A stretch of DNA of 64,000 bases, from NCBI RefSeq assembly GCF_900112045.1, contig NZ_FOJW01000011.1:1-64000 (forward strand). The letters run 5' to 3'. Positions 55,778 to 64,000 of the stretch are shown here, one piece after another. The position numbers were made by a program, and so were the translations under genes. Within the stretch, counting starts at the first letter, position 1, and each line of letters begins with the position of its first letter. Below the pieces are notes generated by a model. The model ran no database searches. It saw only the letters and a program-made list of their open reading frames with translations, and had not been told where the DNA came from. The DNA is from Lentibacillus halodurans. GTDB taxonomy: Bacteria > Bacillota > Bacilli > Bacillales > Amphibacillaceae.

Positions 55778-56293
55778 CTATTTCTCCTTAACGGGCGCAA
55801 GCATCATAAACATATTGCGGCCTTCCATTTTTGGTTTGGATTCAATTGTCGCAACATCGTTTGTTTCTTCAGCCAGACGGTCAAGAACTTCCCGGCCGAG
55901 ATCTTTATGCGTAATCGCACGCCCGCGGAAACGCACAGATGCTTTTACTTTGTCGCCCTTACTTAAGAATTTTCGGGCATTCTTTAATTTTGTGTTGAAA
56001 TCATGGTCGCCAATTCCCGGAGTGAAACGCACTTCTTTAACATTAATGATTTTTTGCTTTTTGCGTGCTTCTTTTTCTTTTTTTTGCTGTTCGTAACGAT
56101 ATTTACCATAGTTCATAATACGGCATACTGGTGGTTTTGCATTCGGTGCAACCAGCACTAAGTCCAGGTTTCTATTCTGTGCAATATCCAGCGCTTCGTT
56201 ACGGGATTTCACTCCTAACTGATCCCCATTTGAATCGATCAGACGTACCTCACGGGCACGAATTTTTTCATTGACGTTCATTTCTTTGCTAAT
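55778..56293 (-). CDS. infC: Translation initiation factor IF-3 (ATT start)
   Basis: A 171-residue initiation factor. The start is the rare ATT at 56293: the sequence ATT-AGC-AAA-GAA-ATG gives (M)[15 protein letters not shown], matching B. subtilis IF-3. GGAGGTGG lies six bases upstream, while the first ATG (56281) has no Shine-Dalgarno of its own. Conserved segments are [35 protein letters not shown] and [15 protein letters not shown]-3 discriminates against non-standard start codons, so an ATT start permits autoregulation. Confidence 0.95.
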   Translation of the reverse strand: MSKEMNVNEKIRAREVRLIDSNGDQLGVKSRNEALDIAQNRNLDLVLVAPNAKPPVCRIMNYGKYRYEQQKKEKEARKKQKIINVKEVRFTPGIGDHDFNTKLKNARKFLSKGDKVKASVRFRGRAITHKDLGREVLDRLAEETNDVATIESKPKMEGRNMFMMLAPVKEK

Positions 56294-56493
56294 GGCCAGC
56301 CACCTCCAAAAAATTTTTTGAGTGATCTTTCATTGACAAGTTATTCTATCGTAAATAAAAAGTGTCGGTACACAGATGCACCCACACGTCTCCAATAATT
56401 TCTATTGAAAAATTCAAGACCAGCCGACTGCATGCTTGCGTCGATCAGGTGAGAAGCGGGTGCTTCTACTTGTCTCAGATCATTTAATTCAAC
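56294..56493 (-). promoter_or_regulatory. L20-type autoregulatory leader of infC-rpmI-rplT
   Basis: About 200 nt of untranslated leader precede infC. It contains AGAAGCACCCGCTTCTCACC, which resembles the conserved hairpin and loop of the Bacillus L20 leader. A frame of 64 codons across this leader is not similar to any protein and is regarded as fortuitous. Confidence 0.7.
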
Positions 56494-56499
56494 TTTCAT

Positions 56500-56528
56500 A
56501 GAATAGCATCTATTAAGCAGTGTGTCAA
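56500..56528 (-). promoter_or_regulatory. Sigma-A promoter of infC operon
   Basis: TTGACA (56528-56523), 17 bases, TATTCT (56505-56500) on the minus strand. Confidence 0.8.
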
Positions 56529-56581
56529 TAGTCACGAATACGATTAATAGCTCATTTTTAGTGTATCATAGGTGCCTGCCT

Positions 56582-56614
56582 AAAAAAAGCCCAAATACGC
56601 AAATGTATTCAGGC
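56582..56614 (-). terminator. Terminator of thrS
   Basis: On the minus strand GCCTGAATAC pairs with GTATTTGGGC (two G-T pairs), and a T7 run at 56588-56582 follows. Confidence 0.85.
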
Positions 56615-56627
56615 GAAGTTTCCATGA

Positions 56628-58571
56628 TTATGATCGCATTACTTTTTGGTTTATTTCTCTGTTAATAAGCGCTTCAAAATCTTCATAAGCCAAAGTTTCG
56701 GACTGCTTCTCCCCGTAACGTCGGACATTCACGCCGCCATTCTCTTTTTCACTGTCACCCAGCACCAGCGCAAACGGGACTTTCTGTGTCTGTGCTTCTC
56801 TGATTTTATAGCCGATTTTTTCGTCACGTTCATCCACTTCGACGCGCACGCCCTGGAAACGCAATTTATCCGCTACTTCCTTGGCATAATCGAGATGGAC
56901 CTCTGGTGCTACCGGGATAACCTTCACTTGAACAGGAGCCAGCCATGTTGGGAATGCGCCTTTATATTCCTCAAGCAAAAATGCCACGAATCGTTCCATG
57001 GTTGAAACAACACCACGATGGATGACAACCGGTCGGTGTTCTTTGCCGTCTTCACCAATATAGGTCAGGTCAAAACGTTCCGGCATCTGATAATCAAGCT
57101 GAACAGTAGACAATGTTTCGTCTTTTCCTAACGCTGTTTGTACCTGTACATCCAATTTCGGACCGTAAAAGGCAGCTTCACCTTCTGCTTCTACATAGTC
57201 CACTCCCATATCTTCCATTGTTTCTTTCAGCATTGCCTGCGCTTTTTCCCACATTTCATCATTGTCAATATACTTTTCCTTATCTTCCGGATTACGATAT
57301 GAAAGGCGGAAATAATAATCTTCAATTCCAAAGTCTTTGTATACTTTTTGAACAAGCTCAACGACGCGGATAAATTCATCCTTTAATTGATCTGGGCGGG
57401 CGAATATATGCGCATCATTCAGTGTCATCGCACGAACACGCTGCAGCCCCGCCAGTGCACCGGACATTTCATAGCGGTGCATCGTGCCCAGTTCCGCTAT
57501 TCTGACCGGCAGATTACGGTAACTCCATAATTGATTTTTATACACCATCATATGATGCGGACAGTTCATCGGACGAAGCAACAACTCTTCGTTGTCCATT
57601 TCCATTGTCGGAAAAATATCATCCTGGTAATGATCCCAATGGCCGCTTGTTTTGTACAATTCAACACTGCCCAGTACAGGTGTATACACATGGTCATAAC
57701 CAAGGCGTTCTTCCAAGTCAACGATATAACGTTCAATATTACGGCGAACAGTCGCGCCTTTTGGCAGCCAGAGCGGCAAGCCTTGTCCGACCTTTTGTGA
57801 CACATTAAATATGCCAAGTTCTTTACCCAGTTTACGATGGTCACGCTCTTTCCGCTCTTCCAAAATACGTAAATATTCGTCAAGCTGTCCCTGTTTTTCA
57901 AATGCTGTCCCGTAAATACGCTGCAGTTGTTTGTTATTGCTGTCACCGCGCCAATATGCTCCGGATACACTCAACAGTTTAAATGCCTTAATCTTGCTTG
58001 TTGACGGCACATGCACCCCGCGGCATAGATCAAAAAATTCACCTTGCTTATAGATCGTAACCTGCTCATCTTCTGGAATATCGTCGATTAATTCCAGTTT
58101 CAGATTATCACCGATTTCTCGGAACATTTCTTTTGCTTCATTGCGGGAGACCACGACCCGCTCAATTGCCAGGTTTTCATCGATAATCCGTTTCATTTCT
58201 TTTTCAATCTTTGGCAGGTCTTCAGGTGTCAATGAATGGTCTAAATCCATATCATAATAGAAGCCTTCATCAATAACCGGTCCGACCCCGAACTTCACAT
58301 CATCAAACAGACGGGTGACCGCCTGTGCCAATAGATGTGCTGTCGAATGCCGCATGATGTCAACACCCTCATCATTTTTGTACGTAATGATTTCGATAGC
58401 ACCGCCATGAGGAAGTTCCCGTCTGAGATCAAACGATTCCCCATCCAATTTGATTGCAAGTGCCTGTTTCTTTAACCCGGACGATATAGAACCCGCAATA
58501 TCTGCACCGGTTGTTCCCTGAGGAAACTCCTTACTTGCACCGTCGGGGAAAGTAATTGTTATATCTGCCAT
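56628..58571 (-). CDS. thrS: Threonyl-tRNA synthetase
   Basis: A 647-residue class II synthetase starting [20 protein letters not shown] at 58571, with GGAGTGG upstream. Domains in order: TGS (1-62), the editing/SAD domain with [11 protein letters not shown] (near 75) and the later [13 protein letters not shown] metal-site region, the catalytic core ([13 protein letters not shown] with the zinc Cys/His, [40 protein letters not shown]), and the C-terminal anticodon domain ([20 protein letters not shown]). Confidence 0.98.
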   Translation of the reverse strand: MADITITFPDGASKEFPQGTTGADIAGSISSGLKKQALAIKLDGESFDLRRELPHGGAIEIITYKNDEGVDIMRHSTAHLLAQAVTRLFDDVKFGVGPVIDEGFYYDMDLDHSLTPEDLPKIEKEMKRIIDENLAIERVVVSRNEAKEMFREIGDNLKLELIDDIPEDEQVTIYKQGEFFDLCRGVHVPSTSKIKAFKLLSVSGAYWRGDSNNKQLQRIYGTAFEKQGQLDEYLRILEERKERDHRKLGKELGIFNVSQKVGQGLPLWLPKGATVRRNIERYIVDLEERLGYDHVYTPVLGSVELYKTSGHWDHYQDDIFPTMEMDNEELLLRPMNCPHHMMVYKNQLWSYRNLPVRIAELGTMHRYEMSGALAGLQRVRAMTLNDAHIFARPDQLKDEFIRVVELVQKVYKDFGIEDYYFRLSYRNPEDKEKYIDNDEMWEKAQAMLKETMEDMGVDYVEAEGEAAFYGPKLDVQVQTALGKDETLSTVQLDYQMPERFDLTYIGEDGKEHRPVVIHRGVVSTMERFVAFLLEEYKGAFPTWLAPVQVKVIPVAPEVHLDYAKEVADKLRFQGVRVEVDERDEKIGYKIREAQTQKVPFALVLGDSEKENGGVNVRRYGEKQSETLAYEDFEALINREINQKVMRS

Positions 58572-58704
58572 AGTAACCACTCCTTTGTTCGTATCATTCG
58601 TTTTAGTTTGAAAATCCCTATGTTTTATAAAGGATTGTTATGAGTAAGACCTACTTCATACATGAATTTCTCATGCGAGCAGTAACCTTTTCAAAAGAGC
58701 CAAT

Positions 58705-59026
58705 ATAAAACGCCCGCCACCTTGCCTTAAAGCAAAGGGACGAGCGCTTAACACGTGGTTCCACCCAATTTCCCGCAAAAAATGCGGCTTCATTAATCTT
58801 TAACGCAGAATATACGCTGCAGCTTACTATACCTTCAACAGCAGAGTTTAAAGGTGGTAATCATTTGCATGCATAGCGGAAGTTTTCAGCCGACGACTTC
58901 CTTCTCTTATCTACCCAATAACCAAACGATCATGTCCTTATCAGCACTGTTACCAGTTATGAGTTTACAGTTCAACTAACATTCAGCAGGTTAAAGCGTC
59001 CGCTGAATAAAATTTTACTATATATA
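58705..59026 (-). promoter_or_regulatory. T-box riboswitch (Thr) of thrS
   Basis: The T-box core TTGGGTGGAACCACG ends at 58754. A terminator hairpin (58748-58711) ends in TTTTATATT. The leader contains ACC followed by A in GATTACCACC near 58858, a candidate Thr specifier; its placement in a Stem I loop was not fully folded. Stem-loops typical of Stem I occupy the first 150 bases. Confidence 0.88.
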
Positions 59027-59032
59027 AATGGT

Positions 59033-59061
59033 ATTATAGCTCTTGTTGAAAATAAAATCAA
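59033..59061 (-). promoter_or_regulatory. Sigma-A promoter of thrS
   Basis: TTGATT (59061-59056), 17 bases, TATAAT (59038-59033) on the minus strand, upstream of the T-box leader. Confidence 0.68.
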
Positions 59062-59067
59062 GCCATT

Positions 59068-59925
59068 TCATTTATTTTTTAAATCATATGGAAATGGAAA
59101 ACTGCTAAATGGTTCAAATTCAGCCCTTTCCTGAAAAATGTTGATCACTGTCAATGTTTTAGGTTCTGATGGATCATCACCATATATCTTGATTTTCTCC
59201 GGTGCCATCGCAATCAACGGTGATAAGTTCAACTCATCGGCATCAAGTCCAACGATATAAAGCGGTTCCTTTTGCATAAGCATCCGCAATTCCATTCTTG
59301 AAAACCGCTTACCGTCCGGCGTGAAAAATGAAAACGAATTCCCTTGCAAAATGTGGATGGTGTCATAAACCGGTTTTCGTTTGGTAATATATCCCCGTAG
59401 CATATCAATAAATGCCTGGTGATCTTCTTCACGTTTGAATTCATCAATCGCCAGTCCAACATAATGAATAATCTGATCTTTAAATATTTTCAATTGAAAA
59501 TGAACAATCGAATCAAAATGAATCGCTTCTGAATGTTTGATGTTAGTCAGGAAAAGTGAATATAGCAATTGACTGGGATCCTTATAATTCCTTACCAATT
59601 GAATATCATCATCATCACCTGTAAAAATCCAATGTGATAAATCCATAATACGCTCAATCTCATCTGAATTTTTATAATAATAATTGCGGCGTATAATACT
59701 GTTTATCATGTCTGTCAGCCGGTAAGTCACGAACACGCCAGACATTGCTTTAGCTATGGACTCCATAAAGTCACTGTCAGACACTTCATAATCCAGCTGC
59801 AAATGATTCCCCCATTCTTTTGTGGTTTTCCAATGTAATTCAACTTGTTTATTAAATTGAAACAAATGCTCACAAAAACAAATCGCTTCCTTATCCGACT
59901 CAAAATAAACCTCCAGCAAATACAT
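59068..59925 (-). CDS. ytxC: YtxC-like sporulation protein
   Basis: A 285-residue protein from the ATG at 59925 (MYLLEVYFESDKEAICFCEH). A longer frame starts at 59991 without a clear ribosome-binding site; the true start is uncertain by a few codons. The family (YtxC, pfam08812) has no known activity. Conserved-looking parts are FVTYRLTDMINSIIRRNYYY, LLYSLFLTNIKHSEAIHFDS and YVGLAIDEFKREEDHQAFID. It lies between dnaI and thrS, as in B. subtilis. Confidence 0.88.
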   Translation of the reverse strand: MYLLEVYFESDKEAICFCEHLFQFNKQVELHWKTTKEWGNHLQLDYEVSDSDFMESIAKAMSGVFVTYRLTDMINSIIRRNYYYKNSDEIERIMDLSHWIFTGDDDDIQLVRNYKDPSQLLYSLFLTNIKHSEAIHFDSIVHFQLKIFKDQIIHYVGLAIDEFKREEDHQAFIDMLRGYITKRKPVYDTIHILQGNSFSFFTPDGKRFSRMELRMLMQKEPLYIVGLDADELNLSPLIAMAPEKIKIYGDDPSEPKTLTVINIFQERAEFEPFSSFPFPYDLKNK

Positions 59926-60061
59926 CACCCTCATCCAAGACCAAACTGTTACATTATATGGACATCCATATGAAAAAATGTATGGTACCATGAAACTAGT
60001 AAATATCTAGTTAGGCTTGTTAAGATAGGGTATAGGCTTCTGCTTTTCTAATTGATACACC

Positions 60062-60116
60062 ATCCAAAAAGGTGCCAATCCCTCAAAATTTAGTGGGATA
60101 TGGCACCTTTTTGGAT
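60062..60116 (-). terminator. Terminator after dnaI
   Basis: A perfect 16-bp stem (60062-60077 with 60101-60116), extended by an inner ATCCC/GGGAT pairing and carrying T runs within the arms. Confidence 0.8.
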
Positions 60117-60171
60117 TTAGATTCGATTGTAGCCAAAATAAGGAATTACCTGCCATTACCAGCGAGCATCA

Positions 60172-61101
60172 TTAATCGCGGCGATTTCTACCAATCAGTT
60201 TAACTTCCTTGCTGACTTGTTTGACCCGTTCAATGATCCGTCCAGCTTTGACGGATTCACTGCCGCCCCGGTTAGTTGTTGCAAGCTGTTCTTCCAGTTG
60301 TTCGAGATTGTAATTCGATGTGAAAAACACTGGTAAGTTTTCCATCATGCGGTACTGTAAAATAGATCCGAGAATCTCATCCCGAAACCAGGCGGATTGT
60401 GTTTCTGCACCGATATCATCAAGCATGAGAACATCCGTCTTCTTAAAATAATTGATTTTTTCATTAATGGAATCGTCTTTGATAGAACTTTTCATTTCCC
60501 GGACGAATTCAGGCATATAAATCAGCATGGACGATATGTTGATTCGTTTCAGTTCATTGGCAAGAGCACCCAGAAAATACGTTTTTCCGACCCCAAATGG
60601 ACCGAAGAAATAAACACCTTTTTCCGGAAGATTTGTTTTAGCCTCTTTCAAAAAGTTTAGCATTTCATGGACGGCCGGCTGTCGTTGACTGTCGATATCG
60701 ATACTGTCTATGCTGGCATGAAATATATCCTTTGGCATATATAAGCTCTGAATGAGGTTTTGCTGTTCTTTCTGTTTTTCATAGTCAATCCGGTTATGGC
60801 ATTTTTCATATACAAGGTTGATCTCGTCATGATTAGTCCGCAAAATAGGTGAGTAACCCTGAATCATGTTGATGCATTCGCCGAAGGATTTGCATTTATC
60901 ACACTGCTTGGATTGTGTCTTATACTCATAAAGTTTGATCAGATTTTTTTCAATTTCTTGTTGCGAGAGCTGTGGATTGAGTGATAGAAACTCACTAATT
61001 TCAGAATCGTTCAGAACTTCTTCCCTTACTTTTAAGTAGTTTTCTTTAAAATTTTTATTTTGCTCCATCCATTTTTTGATTTCAGATTGTACTGGCTTCA
61101 T
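60172..61101 (-). CDS. dnaI: Primosomal protein DnaI (helicase loader)
   Basis: A 309-residue AAA+ loader of the replicative helicase. The ATG at 61101 (MKPVQSEIKKWMEQNKNF) has AAGGATG upstream. The N-terminal helicase-binding domain carries a cysteine cluster (QCDKCKSFGECINMI). The ATPase has GPFGVGKTYFLGALANEL near residue 167, Walker B VLMLDDIGAE and sensor FFTSNYN. It is 21 bases after dnaB. Confidence 0.96.
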   Translation of the reverse strand: MKPVQSEIKKWMEQNKNFKENYLKVREEVLNDSEISEFLSLNPQLSQQEIEKNLIKLYEYKTQSKQCDKCKSFGECINMIQGYSPILRTNHDEINLVYEKCHNRIDYEKQKEQQNLIQSLYMPKDIFHASIDSIDIDSQRQPAVHEMLNFLKEAKTNLPEKGVYFFGPFGVGKTYFLGALANELKRINISSMLIYMPEFVREMKSSIKDDSINEKINYFKKTDVLMLDDIGAETQSAWFRDEILGSILQYRMMENLPVFFTSNYNLEQLEEQLATTNRGGSESVKAGRIIERVKQVSKEVKLIGRNRRD

Positions 61102-61122
61102 AATCGTCATCCTTGCAAATGA

Positions 61123-62445
61123 TTATTTTCCGTTCTTAAATTCTCGGAGAAGGGCTGCAAATTCCTCGTTATTTTGTTCCGTATCCGGATTATGCTGCGG
61201 AACTTCCGGCTTTTTCTTCTTCCGTTCCTTAAACCAATCCGGAACAACTTCTTTTGAAGCAGGTTTCCGGTAGTTTTGACGTTTCTTCTCCCGCTGCTGA
61301 GATTGCGATTTTTGGTTTTTGGCAAATGCCATTGCTTCCCTGGCTGTTTTCAGATTGGCGCGTGACCAATGGCTGGCGATTGTTTCCATATATGCTTTCG
61401 ACAGCTTCATATCCGATTGCAGCAGGACATAATGGATGAGGACATTCATAACAGGAGATGGCAAACCCTGTGTCGTCATGACTTCACGAATCATTTTCAA
61501 ATCCTGACCAGATGCCTGACCGCCGTTGGATAAATCTTCAAGCAGCTGTTTCGGAGAGATTTTTTCCAATTTCAGAATCAGCTGCTCTTCCTTGGTAGTC
61601 GGCTGATATTCTGGTTCAACTCCAGCCTGTTCCGTTTTTTCAGTCAGTCTGATCGCTGCTTGCTGATGCTTGGATTGAAACAAATCATGACAGGCTTCCT
61701 TAAATTCTTTGGGGTCAAGTGTATTCTCATCCGTAAGTGCCCATAATACAGCTTTTTCCACCTCATATTCAGCCAGATCATACAACTCCATCATTTGCGG
61801 AATAAGTCGTTTGTTAGCTGTCGTCAATACTTTTTTGACTGGAATCATCCGTGACGCAAGCATTTGTTCCATCCAGGAAAAATCAATCGATGGGATGTTC
61901 TCCTCTGCCTGCTGATTTCCAGCTGTTATATCCAATCCTGTTGTATGCGGCTGGAATGTCTGAAACACTTCGTTGAATGCGGCAGTAATATTGGTACCTT
62001 TTTCGTTTGTCTGTAATTGGAAATGTTCCTGCAGCATTTCAAATTTATCCTGCCCTATATGATGATACAACAGCTGTGTGAGCATATCGTCAGCAAAAAA
62101 TTCGACTGGTGAAAAGACACACTGCAATTCATATGTATACGCTCGATGATCGTTTGACTGTTGCTGATAGGTCTTCAATAAACCGATCCCTTCCAGTTTT
62201 AGCCTTGCCCGATAAATGTCATTGAGCTGCAGGTCCATATAGTTCATGAGTGTATGGTGTGTCTGAAATACAGTGTTCCGCTGAAAATCCAGTTCATTGA
62301 GCAGGGTCTGATATAGTGAAACCGCATGGATTCCAATCAAAGGCTGATATAAATGTGTTAACGATGTTGTATAGTCAAAAGGGAGACTGCCTCTCAGCAA
62401 AACCCGATATCCTTCGACCGGCAGGATTTTTGCGATATCCTTCAT
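61123..62445 (-). CDS. dnaB: Replication initiation and membrane attachment protein DnaB
   Basis: A 440-residue Firmicute DnaB (not the helicase). It loads helicase with DnaD and DnaI at oriC and restart sites. The N-terminal winged-helix region includes FDYTTSLTHLYQPLIGIHAV. The C-terminal DnaB/DnaD-type domain (about 290-375) includes LEDLSNGGQASGQDLKMI and SPVMNVLIHYVLLQSDMKL. The tail is Lys/Glu-rich. It is located in nrdR-dnaB-dnaI order. Confidence 0.95.
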   Translation of the reverse strand: MKDIAKILPVEGYRVLLRGSLPFDYTTSLTHLYQPLIGIHAVSLYQTLLNELDFQRNTVFQTHHTLMNYMDLQLNDIYRARLKLEGIGLLKTYQQQSNDHRAYTYELQCVFSPVEFFADDMLTQLLYHHIGQDKFEMLQEHFQLQTNEKGTNITAAFNEVFQTFQPHTTGLDITAGNQQAEENIPSIDFSWMEQMLASRMIPVKKVLTTANKRLIPQMMELYDLAEYEVEKAVLWALTDENTLDPKEFKEACHDLFQSKHQQAAIRLTEKTEQAGVEPEYQPTTKEEQLILKLEKISPKQLLEDLSNGGQASGQDLKMIREVMTTQGLPSPVMNVLIHYVLLQSDMKLSKAYMETIASHWSRANLKTAREAMAFAKNQKSQSQQREKKRQNYRKPASKEVVPDWFKERKKKKPEVPQHNPDTEQNNEEFAALLREFKNGK

Positions 62446-62483
62446 TATTTTAACCCTTTCTTCTGTCTAACGCACCGAAGCAC

Positions 62484-62954
62484 TTATTCGGATTGTTCTT
62501 TGTCTGATTTAATTAAATCCTTCAGTTCATCCAAAAACACAGAGATATCCTTAAACTGGCGATAAACGGATGCGAAACGGACATAGGCCACTTCATCAAT
62601 TTCTGAAAGCCGCTCCATAACCATTTCACCTACCTCATTGCTTTCTATCTCGGAAACACCTGTATTACGGAGTTCTTTCTCGACGTCGATCGCAATCTCT
62701 TCGATTTTTTCAAGTGGAACAGGCCGCTTTTCGCACGCTTTAATCAGACCGCGGATTAACTTCTCACGGCTGTATTCCTGTCTGGTGCCGTCCTTTTTAA
62801 CAATAATTAATGGCACTTCTTCAATCCGTTCAAATGTGGTAAACCTGAAGCCGCATCGTTCACATTCCCTGCGTCTGCGAATTGAACGGCCTTCTTCAAT
62901 CGGCCGCGAATCCAACACTCTTGTACTTTTGTTTTGACAATTTGAACATCGCAT
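62484..62954 (-). CDS. nrdR: Transcriptional repressor NrdR
   Basis: A 156-residue regulator of ribonucleotide reductase genes. The start [18 protein letters not shown] at 62954 has GGGGTTGG upstream. The zinc ribbon is Cys3/Cys6 and Cys31/Cys34. The ATP-cone spans about 46-136 ([20 protein letters not shown]). It senses ATP/dATP. Length is near the usual 150. Confidence 0.97.
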   Translation of the reverse strand: MRCSNCQNKSTRVLDSRPIEEGRSIRRRRECERCGFRFTTFERIEEVPLIIVKKDGTRQEYSREKLIRGLIKACEKRPVPLEKIEEIAIDVEKELRNTGVSEIESNEVGEMVMERLSEIDEVAYVRFASVYRQFKDISVFLDELKDLIKSDKEQSE

Positions 62955-62979
62955 ATTGTCCAACCCCATTCATTGATAA

Positions 62980-63376
62980 CTACCGTTTGTCCTTATTATC
63001 CTCGATCGGCAGTTCCTTATCGGCATATGTATATAATTTCTGAATGACCTTATGACTATAACCAAAAATCAATCGGAAGCGTTGACTCCGTTGTAACTGA
63101 AAAGTCAATTGCTGTTCTGTAAGGTCTGACCATAATCACAGTCGCTACGATAAATGCTTTCTTCCCTTTGACAATTGTCGCACTTATTTCCCCATGCTCT
63201 TTAGAGATCGCATTAATGTGATACTTGGGATCGTTTTTAAACAGATTTTCCAGCATATTCAATCCTTTTTCACTTGTCGTCTTATAATAGTGTGTCTGCA
63301 GTGAAGGATCTATATGTGTATCATTTGTTTCGGCATGATCACTAAAATACTTTGCAATTGTCCGGCGAAACGACAT
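62980..63376 (-). pseudogene. Small Bacillaceae 'cytosolic protein', frameshifted near the 3' end
   Basis: The first frame (MSFRRTIAKYFSDHAETNDT ... TTESTLPIDFWL) stops early. At 63068-63064 lies a run of five T on the coding strand. With four, the frame continues GYSHKVIQKLYTYADKELPI and ends KDKR at a stop at 62982-62980, a natural end before nrdR. The intact product would be about 132 residues. The family is small, cytosolic and of unknown role. The lesion may be a true mutation, a slippage-tolerated site or a sequencing error; the protein could still be made as a shortened form. Confidence 0.7.
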
Positions 63377-63571
63377 TTTCACACCTCATCCCGGAGAAAG
63401 TAAAATCTATATAGAACCATAATAGCTAATTTCATTATAGACTATGTGTCTATCTATTGTAACACGATTTTTATATATAAAGTAACTATTAAAATTACCT
63501 GAGGCTTGTCCTCGTCATCCCGCATGTAACGCTCCACTGAGCAAAACTTCACTTTCATTATCTGACATTAA

Positions 63572-63612
63572 AAAAGATTGACGCATATTGTGTTTGTAAT
63601 GGTCAATCTTTT
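63572..63612. terminator. Terminator after gapB
   Basis: AAAAGATTGAC (63572-63582) and GTCAATCTTTT (63602-63612) form a perfect 11-bp stem with a 19-nt loop. On the minus strand TTTTTAATG follows, just past the gapB stop. Confidence 0.82.
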
Positions 63613-63640
63613 CTTATTTAACATTTATTGTTTGCTGCTA

Positions 63641-64000
63641 TCATGAAATTCCCACTTGTTTCTCCTGACTCATATAGCTTCCGACGTGTCTGGCAAGGTC
63701 TACCACCCGTCTGGAATAGCCCCATTCATTATCATACCAGGCCAAAACCTTAATCTTGCTGTCTTCCATCACCATGGTTGATAATCCATCAATAATAGCG
63801 GAATAGCTGGTTGTCGTATAATCAATGGAAACAAGCGGTTCATCGCTGTATTTAATAATTCCATTTTGTTCATGCTCCGACGCATTCCGGAAAATGCTGT
63901 TGATCACTTCAGCTGATACAGATTCTTCCACATCAATGACTAGGTCAACCAGTGAAACATTTGGTGTCGGAACTCTTAATGCCATACCATGCAATTTTCC
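63641..64000 (-). CDS. gapB: Glyceraldehyde-3-phosphate dehydrogenase GapB, C-terminal part (runs off the window)
   Basis: The last 119 residues of a [25 protein letters not shown] and [20 protein letters not shown] are strongly conserved catalytic-domain segments. The adjacent nrdR-dnaB-dnaI cluster matches the gapB locus of Bacillus, so the gluconeogenic NADP-dependent enzyme is more likely than glycolytic GapA. The N-terminal NAD(P)-binding domain is outside the window, so coenzyme specificity cannot be checked. Confidence 0.92.
   Translation of the reverse strand, partial: GKLHGMALRVPTPNVSLVDLVIDVEESVSAEVINSIFRNASEHEQNGIIKYSDEPLVSIDYTTTSYSAIIDGLSTMVMEDSKIKVLAWYDNEWGYSRRVVDLARHVGSYMSQEKQVGIS

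Noticed and set aside
56341-56535. 64-codon frame upstream of infC
   Set aside because: It overlaps the infC promoter and the structured L20-type leader; no Shine-Dalgarno or known homolog.
1-64000. CRISPR arrays, tRNA or rRNA genes, phage genes, replication origin
   Set aside because: I scanned for regularly spaced repeats, cloverleaf-like sequences with CCA-end patterns, rRNA signatures, and phage or dnaA-box clusters, and saw none that stand up by eye.

Overview
The window comes from an endospore-forming, low-to-moderate GC Firmicute of the Bacillaceae. Most of it follows the Bacillus subtilis order ysnB-ysnA-rph-gerM-racE-ysmB-gerE-ysmA-sdhBAC-yslB-uvrC-trxA-etfAB-fadB-fadR-lcfA-yshE-mutS2-polX-cvpA-zapA-rnhC-pheTS-ysgA-sspI ... 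ysdCBA-rplT-rpmI-infC-thrS-ytxC-dnaI-dnaB-nrdR-gapB. The many acidic proteins and the style of the intergenic repeats suggest a Virgibacillus/Lentibacillus/Oceanobacillus-like halotolerant genus; this is an inference only.

Region 1-15,700 is accessory and partly decayed. It opens with an IS3-type OrfA cut by the window edge. A catabolic cassette follows: an ornithine cyclodeaminase-family dehydrogenase, hydantoinase/oxoprolinase subunits B and A, a fused TRAP permease and a TAXI binding lipoprotein, all on the minus strand. A PrpR-N-type sigma-54 activator is divergent from them. A well-formed -24/-12 promoter lies in front of the binding-protein gene, so the cassette reads as one substrate-inducible uptake and ring-opening unit. 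Beyond it are an IS110 remnant, an NagZ-like exported glucosaminidase with an N-terminal DUF4309-like domain, a ktrB potassium-channel pseudogene, a possible mttB fragment and an IS256-like fragment.

Region 15,700-46,000 is conserved core: nucleotide-pool sanitation and RNA processing, spore genes, succinate dehydrogenase, UvrC, thioredoxin, the FadR-controlled beta-oxidation/ETF cluster, MutS2/PolX, ZapA, RNase HIII, and phenylalanyl-tRNA synthetase under a T-box. A decayed second copy of the gerE promoter and 5' gene lies just upstream of gerE. Region 46,000-51,500 is less conserved: a membrane-anchored DUF6583-like protein, two ABC-2 permeases and an ATPase form a tight operon, followed by a lytic transglycosylase. 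Region 51,700-64,000 is core again: YsdC, dUTPase, a sigma-W-type ysdB, TVP38, YsdA, the infC-rpmI-rplT operon with an ATT start and an L20-type leader, thrS with a T-box, YtxC, DnaI, DnaB, NrdR, a frameshifted small cytosolic-protein gene, and the 3' end of gapB.

I found no rRNA, tRNA or CRISPR array. Starts were chosen from ribosome-binding sites and family N-termini, so several differ from the longest open frame.
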